DNA of 64,000 nucleotides from Brevibacillus sp. DP1.3A (lineage in GTDB: Bacteria > Bacillota > Bacilli > Brevibacillales > Brevibacillaceae). Numbering within the stretch: the first letter of the stretch is position 1; every line of letters begins with the position of its first letter. Shown piece by piece: positions 37,065-45,989 of the stretch. The stretch covers positions 4,676,001 through 4,740,000 of the forward strand of contig NZ_CP085876.1 in assembly GCF_013284245.2 (NCBI RefSeq). Reading direction: 5' to 3'. The notes below the pieces were generated by a model. It was given only the letters and a program-made list of their open reading frames with translations, searched no databases and had not been told where the DNA came from. The translations under genes were made by a program, and so were the position numbers.

Positions 37065-37217
37065 ATGGCCGGACGTGGAAAATCAGATAAATCGGAGCGC
37101 CGTAACAATCACCCAGCGGGTAAGCCAAGCAGTCTCGAACAGTTTGGCAATGACATGCGGGGCAAAAAGATGGCTCAATCCCCAAACGTGATTGAAGATC
37201 CGAGCGGAAACGGATAA
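37065..37217 (+). CDS. Small basic hydrophilic protein, possibly spore-associated (50 aa)
   Basis: ATG 37065 follows a strong GGAGGAGGTGAAAG site and the frame runs 50 codons to TAA, then straight into a perfect terminator, so a real short gene is likely. The product begins MAGRGKSDKSERRNNH and includes GNDMRGKKM. It is very hydrophilic with no cysteine, aromatic-poor, and resembles small acid-soluble spore proteins of the SspN/SspP kind in composition. That assignment is inference from composition only. Confidence 0.65.
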   Translation: MAGRGKSDKSERRNNHPAGKPSSLEQFGNDMRGKKMAQSPNVIEDPSGNG

Positions 37218-37225
37218 ACAAGCAC

Positions 37226-37258
37226 AAAAAACCCGGGACCTCTTGATCCCGGGTTTTC
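37226..37258. terminator. Bidirectional terminator between the small gene and ndh
   Basis: AACCCGGGA and TCCCGGGTT form a perfect 9-bp stem around an 8-base loop with A-run and T-run. Confidence 0.9.
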
Positions 37259-37267
37259 CTGATTCGA

Positions 37268-38446
37268 TTAGTATGCCAAAGAGGACAGACCGTTAATATG
37301 AGTCAAGTAGCGAACGTTACTCGCCTCTTTCATCAAAGTTGCTGGCAAGCCTTTCAGCTTCAGCTGGCTCGCACCGATTGTTCCGATCGCGTCTTTACGG
37401 CCCAGGCTACCCAATGTACCGGAGAATACCGGTTTGAAGGTATCCATTTTGGTGCCGTTGAAGTGTGCGAAGAGATTGTGTCCCACTACTTCACCCATTT
37501 GCCATGCCAGTTGCGCAGTTGGAGGGAATGGACGACCTTCTGGCCCCATTACGACCGCACTGTCACCTGCGAGGAATACATCAGGGTGAGAAGTGGATTG
37601 CAGGAATTCTGTAACAGTTGCACGCCCGCGGTTTACTTCCACGCCGCACTCAGCTACTACGCGATTTCCTTGTACGCCACCTGTCCATACCATTGTTTTG
37701 GTTTCAATGGTAGCGCCATCTTTCAGGCAAACCGTGGTTTCTTTCATTTCCGTTACAGGTACGCCTGTCAGGAACTGAACGCCGCGTTTTTCCAAGCTCG
37801 TTTTCGCACGCTCAACCAGGTCAGGAGCAAAACCAGCCAAAATGGATGGACCTGCTTCTACGCAGTAGATGGATACGTCTGCAAAGTCTACGCCGTGTTT
37901 GTGGCACAGATTTGGCAACATATCAGCGAATTCCCCAACCAGCTCGATACCTGTCAGACCGCCACCACCTACAACGAAGGTAGCATCTGCTTTATTTTTG
38001 CTCGTCTTGTATTCAATCACACGCTCTTCGAGGTGTGCACGCAGACGGTTTGCTTCTTCTACAGACTTCAGTGTGAAGCTGTACTCTTGCAGACCTGGGA
38101 TTCCAAAGAATGCGGTTTCACTACCCAGCGCAATTACCAAAGCATCGTATTTGATGGACTCGCCGCTCGCCAATGTTACGCGTTGGGAATCGAGACCAAT
38201 ATTTTCTACCGAGTCTACTACAAGGTTAATCTCTTTGCCACGCAGCAATCTTTCCAGAGGGAGCGCCACGTTTTGTTCAGACAGGTTTCCTACTGCCAAG
38301 CGGTGCAGTTCCGTAATAATTTGGTGAGTAGGAAAACGGTTTACCACCGTGATCGACGCTTCTTCAGCCGTCATGTATTTACGTGCAGTCAATGCGCTGA
38401 GCAAACCGCCATAACCGCCGCCTAGAATCAGAATATGCTTCGCCAT
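37268..38446 (-). CDS. ndh: Type II NADH dehydrogenase (NDH-2)
   Basis: The 392-residue flavoprotein has an FAD Rossmann motif LILGGGYGGL at the start, an NADH motif FVVGGGLTGIELVGE near residue 160, the FAD-closing segment VFLAGDSAVV and AQLAWQMGEVVGHNL. It passes electrons from NADH to menaquinone without pumping protons. ATG 38446 has GGAGGATTGGGC upstream. It follows the DUF1641 gene by 43 bases on the same strand. Confidence 0.93.
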   Translation of the reverse strand: MAKHILILGGGYGGLLSALTARKYMTAEEASITVVNRFPTHQIITELHRLAVGNLSEQNVALPLERLLRGKEINLVVDSVENIGLDSQRVTLASGESIKYDALVIALGSETAFFGIPGLQEYSFTLKSVEEANRLRAHLEERVIEYKTSKNKADATFVVGGGGLTGIELVGEFADMLPNLCHKHGVDFADVSIYCVEAGPSILAGFAPDLVERAKTSLEKRGVQFLTGVPVTEMKETTVCLKDGATIETKTMVWTGGVQGNRVVAECGVEVNRGRATVTEFLQSTSHPDVFLAGDSAVVMGPEGRPFPPTAQLAWQMGEVVGHNLFAHFNGTKMDTFKPVFSGTLGSLGRKDAIGTIGASQLKLKGLPATLMKEASNVRYLTHINGLSSLAY

Positions 38447-38489
38447 GCCCAATCCTCCGTCCATGTCTTACAATCAATAATAAAAAATA

Positions 38490-38945
38490 CTAGCGTTTTT
38501 GTTGTTGACGTTCTGCTGATACTTCCAGGAATGCTTGTGCGAAACGCAATGTTTTTTGTACTTGCGGATCCTTGAGCATTTTGAGAATACCGAACAATCC
38601 GATAGTAGACTCTTCTACATGAACACGGTCATTGGCTTCAATGGCTGCTTGCGCAATACCTTTCGCTTTGTCAGAGATCGGTTTTACGAACTCTTCCATT
38701 CCGCCTTTGATGTCGTCGATCAACACATGATCATTTGCTACTGTTTGTACCAAATCATAGGTTTTGGTCAAAAGAGTTGTCAGTTCTGCCAATTTAGGCA
38801 GGTTCGCCACCAATACGTTCAGTGACTCTTGAATTTCTGGTTTCATCAACTGATCGAGTACATCTTGTTGCTGCGCTGGTGCCAGAGTTGCAGTGCTTGC
38901 TACTTCAGCAGCAGCTTGAGCTTGTTGCGTAGTTGTTTGAGACAT
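38490..38945 (-). CDS. DUF1641 protein
   Basis: The 151-residue protein matches the DUF1641 family (Bacillus YrhD/YjgD) with LPKLAELTTLLTKTYDLVQ, IGLFGILKMLKDPQVQKTLRF and a Gln-rich N-terminus. It is helical and has no membrane segment. Family members are typically encoded beside redox enzymes such as formate dehydrogenase or NDH-2; here ndh follows directly. It may be an accessory subunit, not proven. AAAGGAGG precedes ATG 38945; the frame extends upstream to 39059 without support. The 290-base gap to the next gene (38946-39235) holds the pilZ-like gene terminator and no gene I can support. Confidence 0.8.
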   Translation of the reverse strand: MSQTTTQQAQAAAEVASTATLAPAQQQDVLDQLMKPEIQESLNVLVANLPKLAELTTLLTKTYDLVQTVANDHVLIDDIKGGMEEFVKPISDKAKGIAQAAIEANDRVHVEESTIGLFGILKMLKDPQVQKTLRFAQAFLEVSAERQQQKR

Positions 38946-39218
38946 AAAAAAAACGTCCTCCTTTGCTTTGGAATAGAGGCCTTTCATTCTCGATGCCTGT
39001 TCATACGAGTAACGGCCGCTATTCTCCCTGAAAATCCGGTAAAAAATCGTTTGTAACATTTTTCACAAAATAAAGCAGACAACGGATTCGAATAATCAAA
39101 AGTGAATGATTTCACATGTATTTATTCAGGAAAGCGTACACAACAAATCATGAAGTGAACAGGCTCGATTTAGAACTCTATGTACCCTACTATATACCTT
39201 CTTCACAGGAACATCAAA

Positions 39219-39250
39219 GGAAAAAAACCGCTTCCTTAGGAAGAAGCGGT
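39219..39250 (-). terminator. Terminator overlapping the stop of the PilZ-like gene
   Basis: On the minus strand CCGCTTC and GAAGCGG form a 7-bp stem followed by seven T. The left arm is the last coding sequence of the PilZ-like gene and its stop codon is in the loop. Confidence 0.85.
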
Positions 39251-39901
39251 AGTTGAGAGCTTTTTATAGTAATCTTTGATGAGTTCATGGTGCTTTTCAT
39301 TGATATCCGTAAAGATTAATTCAATGATCGATTGCTTGTCTTGGAACGTTTTTTCCACGATTTTCGCCATCATGACGATCTCCTGCGCTTGCTTGGGTAT
39401 CTTGAAAGACAAGTGGAGAAAATCGCCCTTCGACACATAACCGTCTGTACCCAATACAAGACGGGTAGGAGAGAATTTCAGCAACACTGCCTCGCCTTTT
39501 TCTTCGATCGGTCTAGCTCCCATCACCTTGTAAGGGACAGAAATACCGAGATCTGGAGAGATGGGATCCTGCTTGCGCTTTTGTGTAATTTCTACCCCTA
39601 CACTAATCGGAATCATCCCTAAAAGCTTGATCGGCCAAACCGTTTGCTCCGAAACTACTTCCAAATCAATGGTATTCACTGCCGCATCCGTCTCCCAACG
39701 AATGCGTACAGTTGATCCGAGAAGCTCTGCTTTCGTTTCAGGCTTCACCTCATAGGAAACTACGAGATAATTGCCCTTTGCATGTTCAACCAAAACTTGG
39801 ACAGGTGTCTTCACCTGCTTGGAGATGATTAGCGGCAGCGTCGCACCGCGTTGGAGTCGTTTATCCCCCATAAATGGGTTCAGTGATGGGATATCAATCA
39901 T
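39236..39901 (-). CDS. PilZ-like two-barrel protein of unknown function
   Basis: The 221-residue protein has two predicted beta domains, with LQRGATLPLII and EWRVR-like RIRWETD strands in the first and YKVMGARPIEEKGEAVLLKFSPT near residue 135 in the second. The second resembles PilZ but the c-di-GMP residues (RxxxR and DxSxxG) are degenerate or absent. The plan recalls YcgR/YpfA flagellar brake proteins. ATG 39901 has GGAG upstream; a GTG overlapping the obg stop lies four codons earlier. It is tightly coupled to obg. Confidence 0.55.
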   Translation of the reverse strand: MIDIPSLNPFMGDKRLQRGATLPLIISKQVKTPVQVLVEHAKGNYLVVSYEVKPETKAELLGSTVRIRWETDAAVNTIDLEVVSEQTVWPIKLLGMIPISVGVEITQKRKQDPISPDLGISVPYKVMGARPIEEKGEAVLLKFSPTRLVLGTDGYVSKGDFLHLSFKIPKQAQEIVMMAKIVEKTFQDKQSIIELIFTDINEKHHELIKDYYKKLSTTASS

Positions 39902-39909
39902 GGTTTTTG

Positions 39910-41187
39910 TCACTCCACAAAGTCAAACTCTAATTTGCCGATCCGAACGGTATCCCCGTCTTTTGCTCCTTGCTTACGCAGGGCCTCATCTACACCCATG
40001 CTGCGCATTTGTCTTGCAAAACGTTGGGCTGCATCATAGCTGGTGAGGTTGGTCATGCGTACGAGCTTCTCGATTTTTTCGCCGCTAACAACAAATACAT
40101 CGTTATCACGCGTAATCTCGAATTCGTCTGGTTCTTTTTCTGCACGGAAGACGACACGCTCTTCCACTTCCACAACTTCTTCAACAGTAGGCTTGTCCGG
40201 AATGGTCGCCAACATATCCCCGATTGCATACATCAATTCCTGTACGCCTTTGCGGGTTGCAGCAGAGATCTCATACACCTTTACATCTGGAGCCTTTTCC
40301 TTGAAAATACGCAGGTTTTCCGCTGCTTCTGGCAGTTCCATTTTGTTCGCGACTACAATTTGCGGACGATCTTCGAGCTTCAGGTTATACATAGTCAGCT
40401 CGCGGTTGATCTGCAAATAATCCTCGTATGGATCGCGTCCATCTACCGCTGCCATGTCAATCACATGGACGATCAAGCGCGTACGCTCTACGTGACGCAG
40501 GAATTGGTGACCAAGACCCACACCTTCATGTGCGCCTTCAATCAATCCTGGCAAGTCAGCCATTACGAAGCTCTGCTCGCCCAAGTCTACAACACCCAGA
40601 TTCGGTGTCAGCGTCGTAAAGTGGTACGCCGCAATTTTTGGCTTCGCCGCTGTTACACTGGACAGCAACGTGGATTTTCCAACACTCGGATAACCAACCA
40701 AGCCCACATCTGCAATCAGCTTGAGCTCCATGACAATGTAACGCTCTTGACCTGGCTCTCCGTTCTCCGAGATGTGTGGGGCTGGATTCGAAGAGTTGGC
40801 AAAACGAATATTGCCTCGTCCACCACGTCCACCTTTTGCGATCACAGCACGTTGGCCCTGCTCTACGAGATCGACAATCACTTCTTTGGTATCATCATCA
40901 ATGACAGTTGTTCCCGGTGGCACGCGCACGACCATATCTTCCGCGCCTGCTCCGTGCTGAGATTTGTTGCGGCCATGCTCTCCGCGAGGTGCTTTGAAAT
41001 GTCGTTGATAGCGGAAATCTACCAGTGTACGCAGACCTTCATCCACGACAAACACGACATCTCCACCTAGACCGCCATCTCCACCTGCTGGACCACCCAG
41101 CGGTACGTACTTCTCCCGGCGAAAGGAGACAGCTCCGTTACCACCGTCCCCGCCTTTTACATATACTTTTACCTGATCGACAAACAT
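39910..41187 (-). CDS. obg: Obg family GTPase
   Basis: The 425-residue protein has the glycine-rich Obg fold ([20 protein letters not shown]), a G domain ([27 protein letters not shown]) and a C-terminal OCT domain. Obg is an essential GTPase in 50S assembly and in the stress and sporulation response. It follows spo0B by 13 bases, the classic spo0B-obg operon. Confidence 0.97.
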   Translation of the reverse strand: MFVDQVKVYVKGGDGGNGAVSFRREKYVPLGGPAGGDGGLGGDVVFVVDEGLRTLVDFRYQRHFKAPRGEHGRNKSQHGAGAEDMVVRVPPGTTVIDDDTKEVIVDLVEQGQRAVIAKGGRGGRGNIRFANSSNPAPHISENGEPGQERYIVMELKLIADVGLVGYPSVGKSTLLSSVTAAKPKIAAYHFTTLTPNLGVVDLGEQSFVMADLPGLIEGAHEGVGLGHQFLRHVERTRLIVHVIDMAAVDGRDPYEDYLQINRELTMYNLKLEDRPQIVVANKMELPEAAENLRIFKEKAPDVKVYEISAATRKGVQELMYAIGDMLATIPDKPTVEEVVEVEERVVFRAEKEPDEFEITRDNDVFVVSGEKIEKLVRMTNLTSYDAAQRFARQMRSMGVDEALRKQGAKDGDTVRIGKLEFDFVE

Positions 41188-41200
41188 GGTGTCACCTCTT

Positions 41201-41794
41201 TCATTCCGCGAATGGGACCACCAATTTCAGGACCCATTCTTCTTCCGTATGTATCCACTCGGTGACCTCCACCGTACTCTGTTCGCTTTTACGTATCAGC
41301 TTTTCCAATTCTTCCATTCCGGATGCACGAAGTACACCGGCCAGGTCAAAACGAAAATGAACGCCACGCTCATCCATCTGCAAGCTTACCTGCATGCTGG
41401 CTGGTTCGTACCCGCTTTGGTCTACTTGATCGTTCACTGTGCATAATATCTCTGACACCAACTGAAACAAGTCTTGCTCGTCCAAAACTATTCGCGTGAG
41501 ATCCACATGATTGCACACGTCTACTTCTAAAAGCAAATCCTTGTTCAGTGCGTTAAATGTCAAGAAGAAGACGGACAACAAGGAGCTATTCAAACGGGCA
41601 ACCATCGATTCCTGCATCGCCATCTGAGCGATGCGCTTCAAGTGTGCCTCTCCTTGTTCAGTACGGTTCAAATGCAAATAGCCGAGCAGAACCTGAACGT
41701 GGTTCAACCAGTCATGCCGCTGCCTGTTCAGAACGGTCAGCAACTGGTCTGTCTGATGCGTAAACAGCCTCCGCTCGTCCCCCATCACATTCAC
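41201..41794 (-). CDS. spo0B: Sporulation initiation phosphotransferase Spo0B
   Basis: The 197-residue protein has the Spo0B four-helix-bundle motif [19 protein letters not shown], in which the His of RHDWLNH is the phosphorylated residue, and a C-terminal GHKL-like domain lacking ATP motifs. It relays phosphate from Spo0F to Spo0A. The GTG start at 41794 has a weak ribosome binding site. It lies between rpmA and obg exactly as in B. subtilis. Confidence 0.9.
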   Translation of the reverse strand: MNVMGDERRLFTHQTDQLLTVLNRQRHDWLNHVQVLLGYLHLNRTEQGEAHLKRIAQMAMQESMVARLNSSLLSVFFLTFNALNKDLLLEVDVCNHVDLTRIVLDEQDLFQLVSEILCTVNDQVDQSGYEPASMQVSLQMDERGVHFRFDLAGVLRASGMEELEKLIRKSEQSTVEVTEWIHTEEEWVLKLVVPFAE

Positions 41795-41823
41795 CCAAGT
41801 CGATAAGAATATCTTTCCCCTCT

Positions 41824-41851
41824 ATTGTACCATAAAAAAGAGCCAGACAAA
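41824..41851 (-). promoter_or_regulatory. Probable promoter of spo0B-obg
   Basis: TACAAT (41829-41824, minus strand) sits 16 bases after TTTGTC in the tail of the rpmA terminator. The -35 match is weak. Confidence 0.4.
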
Positions 41852-41880
41852 AAGAAAACCCAGCTATATCGCTGGGTTTT
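41850..41880 (-). terminator. Terminator of rplU-prp-rpmA
   Basis: AACCCAGC and GCTGGGTT pair perfectly over 8 bp with a 6-base loop, then TTTTCTTTTT on the minus strand. Confidence 0.9.
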
Positions 41881-41893
41881 TCTTAACAAATAT

Positions 41894-42193
41894 TTACGCT
41901 TCGGAAGCTACTGGCTCGATCACAACTTGTTTGCGATCACGGCCCAGACGCTTGAAACGAACAACACCATCTGCAGTTGCAAACAGAGTGTCGTCTCCGC
42001 CTTTCATTACGTTCGCACCTGGGTAAATCTTTGTTCCGCGTTGACGAACGAGAATGTTACCAGCAGTAACGAATTGCCCGTCGCCACGTTTCACGCCCAG
42101 ACGTTTGGAAATGGAATCGCGACCGTTCTTTGTGGAACCTACCCCTTTTTTCGATGCGAAAAACTGAAGGTCCAAGTTAAACAGCATGTTCAT
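41894..42193 (-). CDS. rpmA: 50S ribosomal protein L27, with cleavable N-terminal extension
   Basis: The 99-residue protein carries the Firmicute extension [17 protein letters not shown] before the conserved [10 protein letters not shown]. Prp cuts after the two Phe residues, and that protease is encoded just upstream. L27's mature N-terminus reaches the peptidyl transferase centre. ATG 42193 has GGGAGGTG upstream. The final 20 residues are the usual L27 tail. Confidence 0.97.
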   Translation of the reverse strand: MNMLFNLDLQFFASKKGVGSTKNGRDSISKRLGVKRGDGQFVTAGNILVRQRGTKIYPGANVMKGGDDTLFATADGVVRFKRLGRDRKQVVIEPVASEA

Positions 42194-42194
42194 A

Positions 42195-42545
42195 TCAGAC
42201 ACCTCCCTGCCATTTACGATCATTTACTTTTACGTATTTACCGTAATTCGCCTCAACTGACAAAAGAGCAATTACCATGCTCTCTGCCAAAAGCTGTTGT
42301 TTCTCGCGTGTAGCCTCATCATCCGAAGAAGAAAGACTCCACTTCAAGAACCCACCGCCTTCTTGTGCGACAGCGACATCAGGAGTGATGCCGGTCAAAG
42401 GTTGAATGGCGTTTAATATACCAAAGCTGATGCCTGATACAGCAGAACAAACGATGTCTGCCCCATAGGCACCCGCATTGGCATGTCCGGAAATACTAAT
42501 TTCATGGATACCGTGCTGCGCACGGCTCACGATCACTTCAATCAT
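42195..42545 (-). CDS. prp: Ribosomal-processing cysteine protease Prp
   Basis: The 116-residue protease has the catalytic His in ISGHANAG and the catalytic Cys in DIVCSAVSG. It removes the L27 N-terminal extension, a step essential for ribosome assembly in Firmicutes. Genes run rplU-prp-rpmA with gaps of 13 bases and 1 base. Confidence 0.96.
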   Translation of the reverse strand: MIEVIVSRAQHGIHEISISGHANAGAYGADIVCSAVSGISFGILNAIQPLTGITPDVAVAQEGGGFLKWSLSSSDDEATREKQQLLAESMVIALLSVEANYGKYVKVNDRKWQGGV

Positions 42546-42558
42546 AACAAGTCACCAA

Positions 42559-42870
42559 TTAAGCGTTGATCTTTTCGATCACAACTTTAGTGAATGGTTG
42601 ACGGTGACCTTGTTTGCGACGGTAGTTTTTCTTGGCTTTGTATTTGTACACGATAATTTTTTTCGCTTTACCGTGTTTTTCTACTTTACCAGTTACCGTA
42701 ACACCAGCTACTGTAGGAGCTCCTGCAGTAACTTTGCCGTCTTTGCTTACGAGAAGAACCTTGTCAAAAGTAACTACTTCACCTTCAACGTCAGCCAATT
42801 TCTCGATGAAGAGAACTGCTCCCTCTTCAACCTTGTATTGCTTTCCACCGGTTTCAATAATTGCGTACAC
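42559..42870 (-). CDS. rplU: 50S ribosomal protein L21
   Basis: The 103-residue protein matches L21 from [13 protein letters not shown] to [15 protein letters not shown]. The GTG at 42870 is selected because AGGAGG lies eight bases upstream; three codons earlier is another GTG within the site. A structured leader precedes it. Confidence 0.97.
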   Translation of the reverse strand: MYAIIETGGKQYKVEEGAVLFIEKLADVEGEVVTFDKVLLVSKDGKVTAGAPTVAGVTVTGKVEKHGKAKKIIVYKYKAKKNYRRKQGHRQPFTKVVIEKINA

Positions 42871-42884
42871 TGTGTGCACCTCCT

Positions 42885-42985
42885 ATACTCAGACTCGCCT
42901 TTACAGGTGCGTCGACGAGCGACGGCTTATGTACCTGATTCGTGCGGTTACAGTATGCACGAGGCATATCTGTATGACAACCATT
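42885..42985 (-). promoter_or_regulatory. L21 ribosomal protein leader RNA
   Basis: The region between rng and rplU can fold into stems such as CTCGTGCAT/ACCGCACGA and ends with GACGCACCTGTAAAGGCGAG shortly before the ribosome binding site. This matches my recollection of the Firmicute L21 leader, which is thought to allow autoregulation by L21. A covariance-model search would confirm it. Confidence 0.7.
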
Positions 42986-42987
42986 AG

Positions 42988-43015
42988 GTTATCATAGCTA
43001 CAATAGCCCAGTCAA
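42988..43015 (-). promoter_or_regulatory. Promoter of rplU-prp-rpmA, overlapping the 3' end of rng
   Basis: On the minus strand TTGACT (43015-43010) and GATAAC (42993-42988) are 16 bases apart, directly before the L21 leader. Confidence 0.5.
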
Positions 43016-43016
43016 G

Positions 43017-44492
43017 TTATTTCGATCGTAGACGCTCCGCCTCTGCCCGATTTCCGACGTATCCAATTCGAAACTCTTCCGGGTTCAAAGAAGGGACAAG
43101 CCGCTTATAGACATGGACAGGCCATGTAATTGCTTCTGCTTTTTCCCACTCCTCTATCATGTCCAACAATCTTGGCGGCATGTCCACGAGAACAGCCTCC
43201 GCATCTTGGCTCTTTGCCAATGCGGTGACTTCGGCGTACAAGCGCCGGAACAGCTCGTCTACTCGCCAAACTCTCCCTCGGCCCTTGCATGCCTCACACG
43301 GCTCCGTCAGCCGCTCCGACAGGCTCACACGCACTCTTTTTCGCGTCATCTCGACTAATCCAAGCGACGTCATCCCGAGAACAGTCGAAGGCACAGGGTC
43401 CTTCGCCAGCTCTTGTTTCAATCGTGAGATCACTCGCTCCTTATTGGTCTGCTCTTTCATGTCAATGAAATCAATGATCACGATGCCACCGATGTCTCGC
43501 AACCGCAGCTGCCAGGCAATTTCAGTTACCGCCTCCAGATTGGTCGCCGTCACTGCCTGCTCCCGCTGTTGCCCTCCCCCACCTGTAAATGAACCGGTAT
43601 TTACATCGATGACTGTCATCGCTTCTGTCCTGTCGATGACCAAGGACCCTCCACTCTTAAGCGGCACTTGTCGTTCACGAGCACGAATCAGCTCCGCCTC
43701 GACACCCAAGAAGTCAAAGAGCGGCTGTTTGCCCTGATACCAGCGAAGCTTCTCTTGTACTTCCGGAGCAAAAGCTGCCAACGCCGCTTTTACCTGCTGA
43801 TGGGTCGCTGCACCTTCTACCAACAGCTCATCCATGCCGTTTGCCAAGCCATCTCGAAGCGCCATCTCAATCAACTCTGCATCCTGAAAAATCCGCCCGG
43901 TCGAGCGTAGTCCCTCCGCTGTTCGCAGCATGTCCTGCCAGCGATTGCGCAAATAGACCAGTTCGCTAATGAGTGTCTGCTCTTCTGCTTCCGCCGCTTC
44001 CGTGCGTAGAATACAGCCTTCTCCTTGCGTTACTGTCGAATAGATCACCTGTTGCAGTCGTTTTCGTTTGGTATCATCGGTTATTTTACGCGAAAGCGAT
44101 ATGCTTTCTTCAGTCGGAAGGTACACCAAGTAACGCCCCTGCAAGCTGATCCGCATCGTGATTTTTGGCGCCTTCATTTCCATCGCCTCTTTACTCACTT
44201 GAACCAATACCTTTTGCCCTACGTGAACACGTTCCGCAATACTTGGTTTCGCTGCTCCACCCGGCTCCACACCGACCGTGTCATCTACATACAAATAAGC
44301 ATTTTGGCCTGTACCAATATCAACAAAGGCGGATTGGATACCAGGCTTCACATCCGCGATCCGTCCTTGATAAATGTCACCAACGCTTGCGTGTGCTCCC
44401 ACATCCTGTGTACGCCATTCCTGCAATTTCCCGTTTTCCATGAATGCGATGCGGATGCTTCCACCTTGTGCACTGATCGCTACTTGTTTCAC
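43017..44492 (-). CDS. rng: Ribonuclease G/E family protein
   Basis: The 491-residue protein has an S1-like domain (VGDIYQGRIADVKPGIQSAF), the DNase-I-like catalytic region with TVIDVNTGSFTG and IGGIVIIDFIDM, and the zinc-link CEACKGRG. The long C-terminal scaffold of E. coli RNase E is absent, as in RNase G. It should process rRNA and mRNA. GTG 44492 has AAGGAG eight bases upstream; the GTG at 44501 overlaps that site. B. subtilis itself lacks this enzyme. Confidence 0.92.
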   Translation of the reverse strand: MKQVAISAQGGSIRIAFMENGKLQEWRTQDVGAHASVGDIYQGRIADVKPGIQSAFVDIGTGQNAYLYVDDTVGVEPGGAAKPSIAERVHVGQKVLVQVSKEAMEMKAPKITMRISLQGRYLVYLPTEESISLSRKITDDTKRKRLQQVIYSTVTQGEGCILRTEAAEAEEQTLISELVYLRNRWQDMLRTAEGLRSTGRIFQDAELIEMALRDGLANGMDELLVEGAATHQQVKAALAAFAPEVQEKLRWYQGKQPLFDFLGVEAELIRARERQVPLKSGGSLVIDRTEAMTVIDVNTGSFTGGGGQQREQAVTATNLEAVTEIAWQLRLRDIGGIVIIDFIDMKEQTNKERVISRLKQELAKDPVPSTVLGMTSLGLVEMTRKRVRVSLSERLTEPCEACKGRGRVWRVDELFRRLYAEVTALAKSQDAEAVLVDMPPRLLDMIEEWEKAEAITWPVHVYKRLVPSLNPEEFRIGYVGNRAEAERLRSK

Positions 44493-44599
44493 TGCCTTCA
44501 CTCCTTATTCCCCGTGCAAACATTGCCCAAAAGAAGGATAACTGGGCTCATAGGAAGTAATCTAACATAGCTGCCAAGCTAAGGTAAAGGAGAGAATCC

Positions 44600-45142
44600 A
44601 TGATTCATGCTGGTGATTTAAAAATAAGAGCCTTATCCCCCAATGATGCCACTCACTTAGTCAAATGGCTTTCTGACGAGCGCGTTTTGGCCTATTATGA
44701 AGGTCGCGATCGGCCACATGACGAGAAGCTCGTACAGCAAAGCTTTTTTCCGGAAGACGACGACGGTGAAACTCGCTGCCTGATCTTGTACGCGGACGAA
44801 CCGATTGGCTATGCGCAATTTTATCCACTCGATGCCCCGGAAAAACAATTGTACGGGTATGCAAAAGACGACGTTGTCTACGGCATGGACCAGTTCATTG
44901 GAGAGCCTGTTTACTGGAATCGCGGTATTGGCACTCAGCTCGTTACAGCCATCCTCCATTATCTCCACACGGAAAAACGAGTACAAAAAGTAGCGATTGA
45001 CCCACAAGCCTGGAATGAACGAGCCCTGTGTTGCTACGAAAAATGTGGCTTTCGAAAAGTAAAAGAGCTTCCTCTGCACGAATGGCACGAAGGAAGCATG
45101 CGGGATTGCTGGTTGATGGAATGGATCGCTCCTGCAGATTAA
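44600..45142 (+). CDS. GNAT acetyltransferase, AAC(6')-like
   Basis: The 180-residue protein is a GNAT acetyltransferase closest in pattern to aminoglycoside 6'-N-acetyltransferases: MDQFIGEPVYWNRGIGTQLV, DPQAWNERALCCYEKCGF and LHEWHEGSMRDCWLMEW. Residues 1-90 show the same family's LSDERVLAYYEGRD. Chromosomal relatives may act on other amines, so resistance is not shown. It is a lone rightward gene between leftward rng and spoIVFB, with AAAGGAGAG before the ATG. Confidence 0.8.
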   Translation: MIHAGDLKIRALSPNDATHLVKWLSDERVLAYYEGRDRPHDEKLVQQSFFPEDDDGETRCLILYADEPIGYAQFYPLDAPEKQLYGYAKDDVVYGMDQFIGEPVYWNRGIGTQLVTAILHYLHTEKRVQKVAIDPQAWNERALCCYEKCGFRKVKELPLHEWHEGSMRDCWLMEWIAPAD

Positions 45143-45152
45143 GGGCTAATGA

Positions 45153-45989
45153 CTAAAGGAGCTTGCCCACTGCGGCGTTGTGCTTTTGCTCGAACAGAAG
45201 GGCATACAATAGCTGTTCCTCTGCCAAGAGACCCGCGCCTTGCACGTAGAAAAGATGGGAGCATCCCCGCCGCAGCTTGTGTGAGACAGCCAGTACTGTT
45301 TCCTCAGGATGCACCCGTATCGCTTGAACGGCAGCCTCTTCTTGCTGCCGCTCGTATTTCTCCACAAGAAAGCGAAAAAATTGATAAGGAAACCGCAAAA
45401 ATGCCTGAATGTTCAACGTCAATAAATAAATCCCGATCACTGCTAAGTTGTACTTCAACTCCAAGCTGGACATCCCCACCATGATCCCCGCAAACAGCGT
45501 ACTCCCCGTCATCGAAATCATCGTCGCCTGCCTATACGACATAAACCAGCATAGAACAGCCAACAAGATTCTCCCGCCATCCAACGGCCAGATTGGCAAC
45601 AAGTTGAAAAGCGCAATCGTCAAATTACTTACCAAGAAAAAGCGGGCCCACTCTTCCGTCCATATCCCCATAAACCAAAACAAGTACGAAGCAGCCATCA
45701 TCACCATATTTAAGAAGGGCCCAGCGAGTGCCACGACAATCTCATCCATTGGGTCCGTGGCGTATGAGTCTTCCATCGTCGCTACTCCACCAAAAGGCAG
45801 AAGCTGCACTTCTTTTACGGTCCATCCGAGCTCACGCGCCATCGCTACATGCCCCAATTCATGGATCAGCACAATGACAAACAGGGTAATGACCTCCAAA
45901 AAATGGCCTGTCACCACGGACAAGCCGATCACTGCCCAAAATAGCAGGTGAATACGAAACCGAATGTCGAGCCAGCCTCCCCTATTCAA
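45153..45989 (-). CDS. spoIVFB: Site-2 intramembrane metalloprotease SpoIVFB
   Basis: The 278-residue membrane protease has HELGH in VIVLIHELGHVAMARELGW and the third ligand in LLPIWPLDGGRI, typical of M50B proteases, and about six helices. It cuts pro-sigma-K in the mother cell and is held in check by SpoIVFA and BofA; BofC acts upstream through SpoIVB. The TTG start at 45989 overlaps the spoIVFA stop. The N-terminal NRGGWLDIRFRIH pattern matches the Bacillus start. Confidence 0.9.
   Translation of the reverse strand: MNRGGWLDIRFRIHLLFWAVIGLSVVTGHFLEVITLFVIVLIHELGHVAMARELGWTVKEVQLLPFGGVATMEDSYATDPMDEIVVALAGPFLNMVMMAASYLFWFMGIWTEEWARFFLVSNLTIALFNLLPIWPLDGGRILLAVLCWFMSYRQATMISMTGSTLFAGIMVGMSSLELKYNLAVIGIYLLTLNIQAFLRFPYQFFRFLVEKYERQQEEAAVQAIRVHPEETVLAVSHKLRRGCSHLFYVQGAGLLAEEQLLYALLFEQKHNAAVGKLL

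Noticed and set aside
37298..38425. A 375-codon open frame opposite ndh
   Set aside because: ndh has clear FAD and NADH motifs on the other strand; this frame has no domain and abnormal Cys/Tyr/Phe content.
39970..41070. A 366-codon open frame opposite obg
   Set aside because: It is a shadow of the Obg coding frame, without ribosome binding site or motif.
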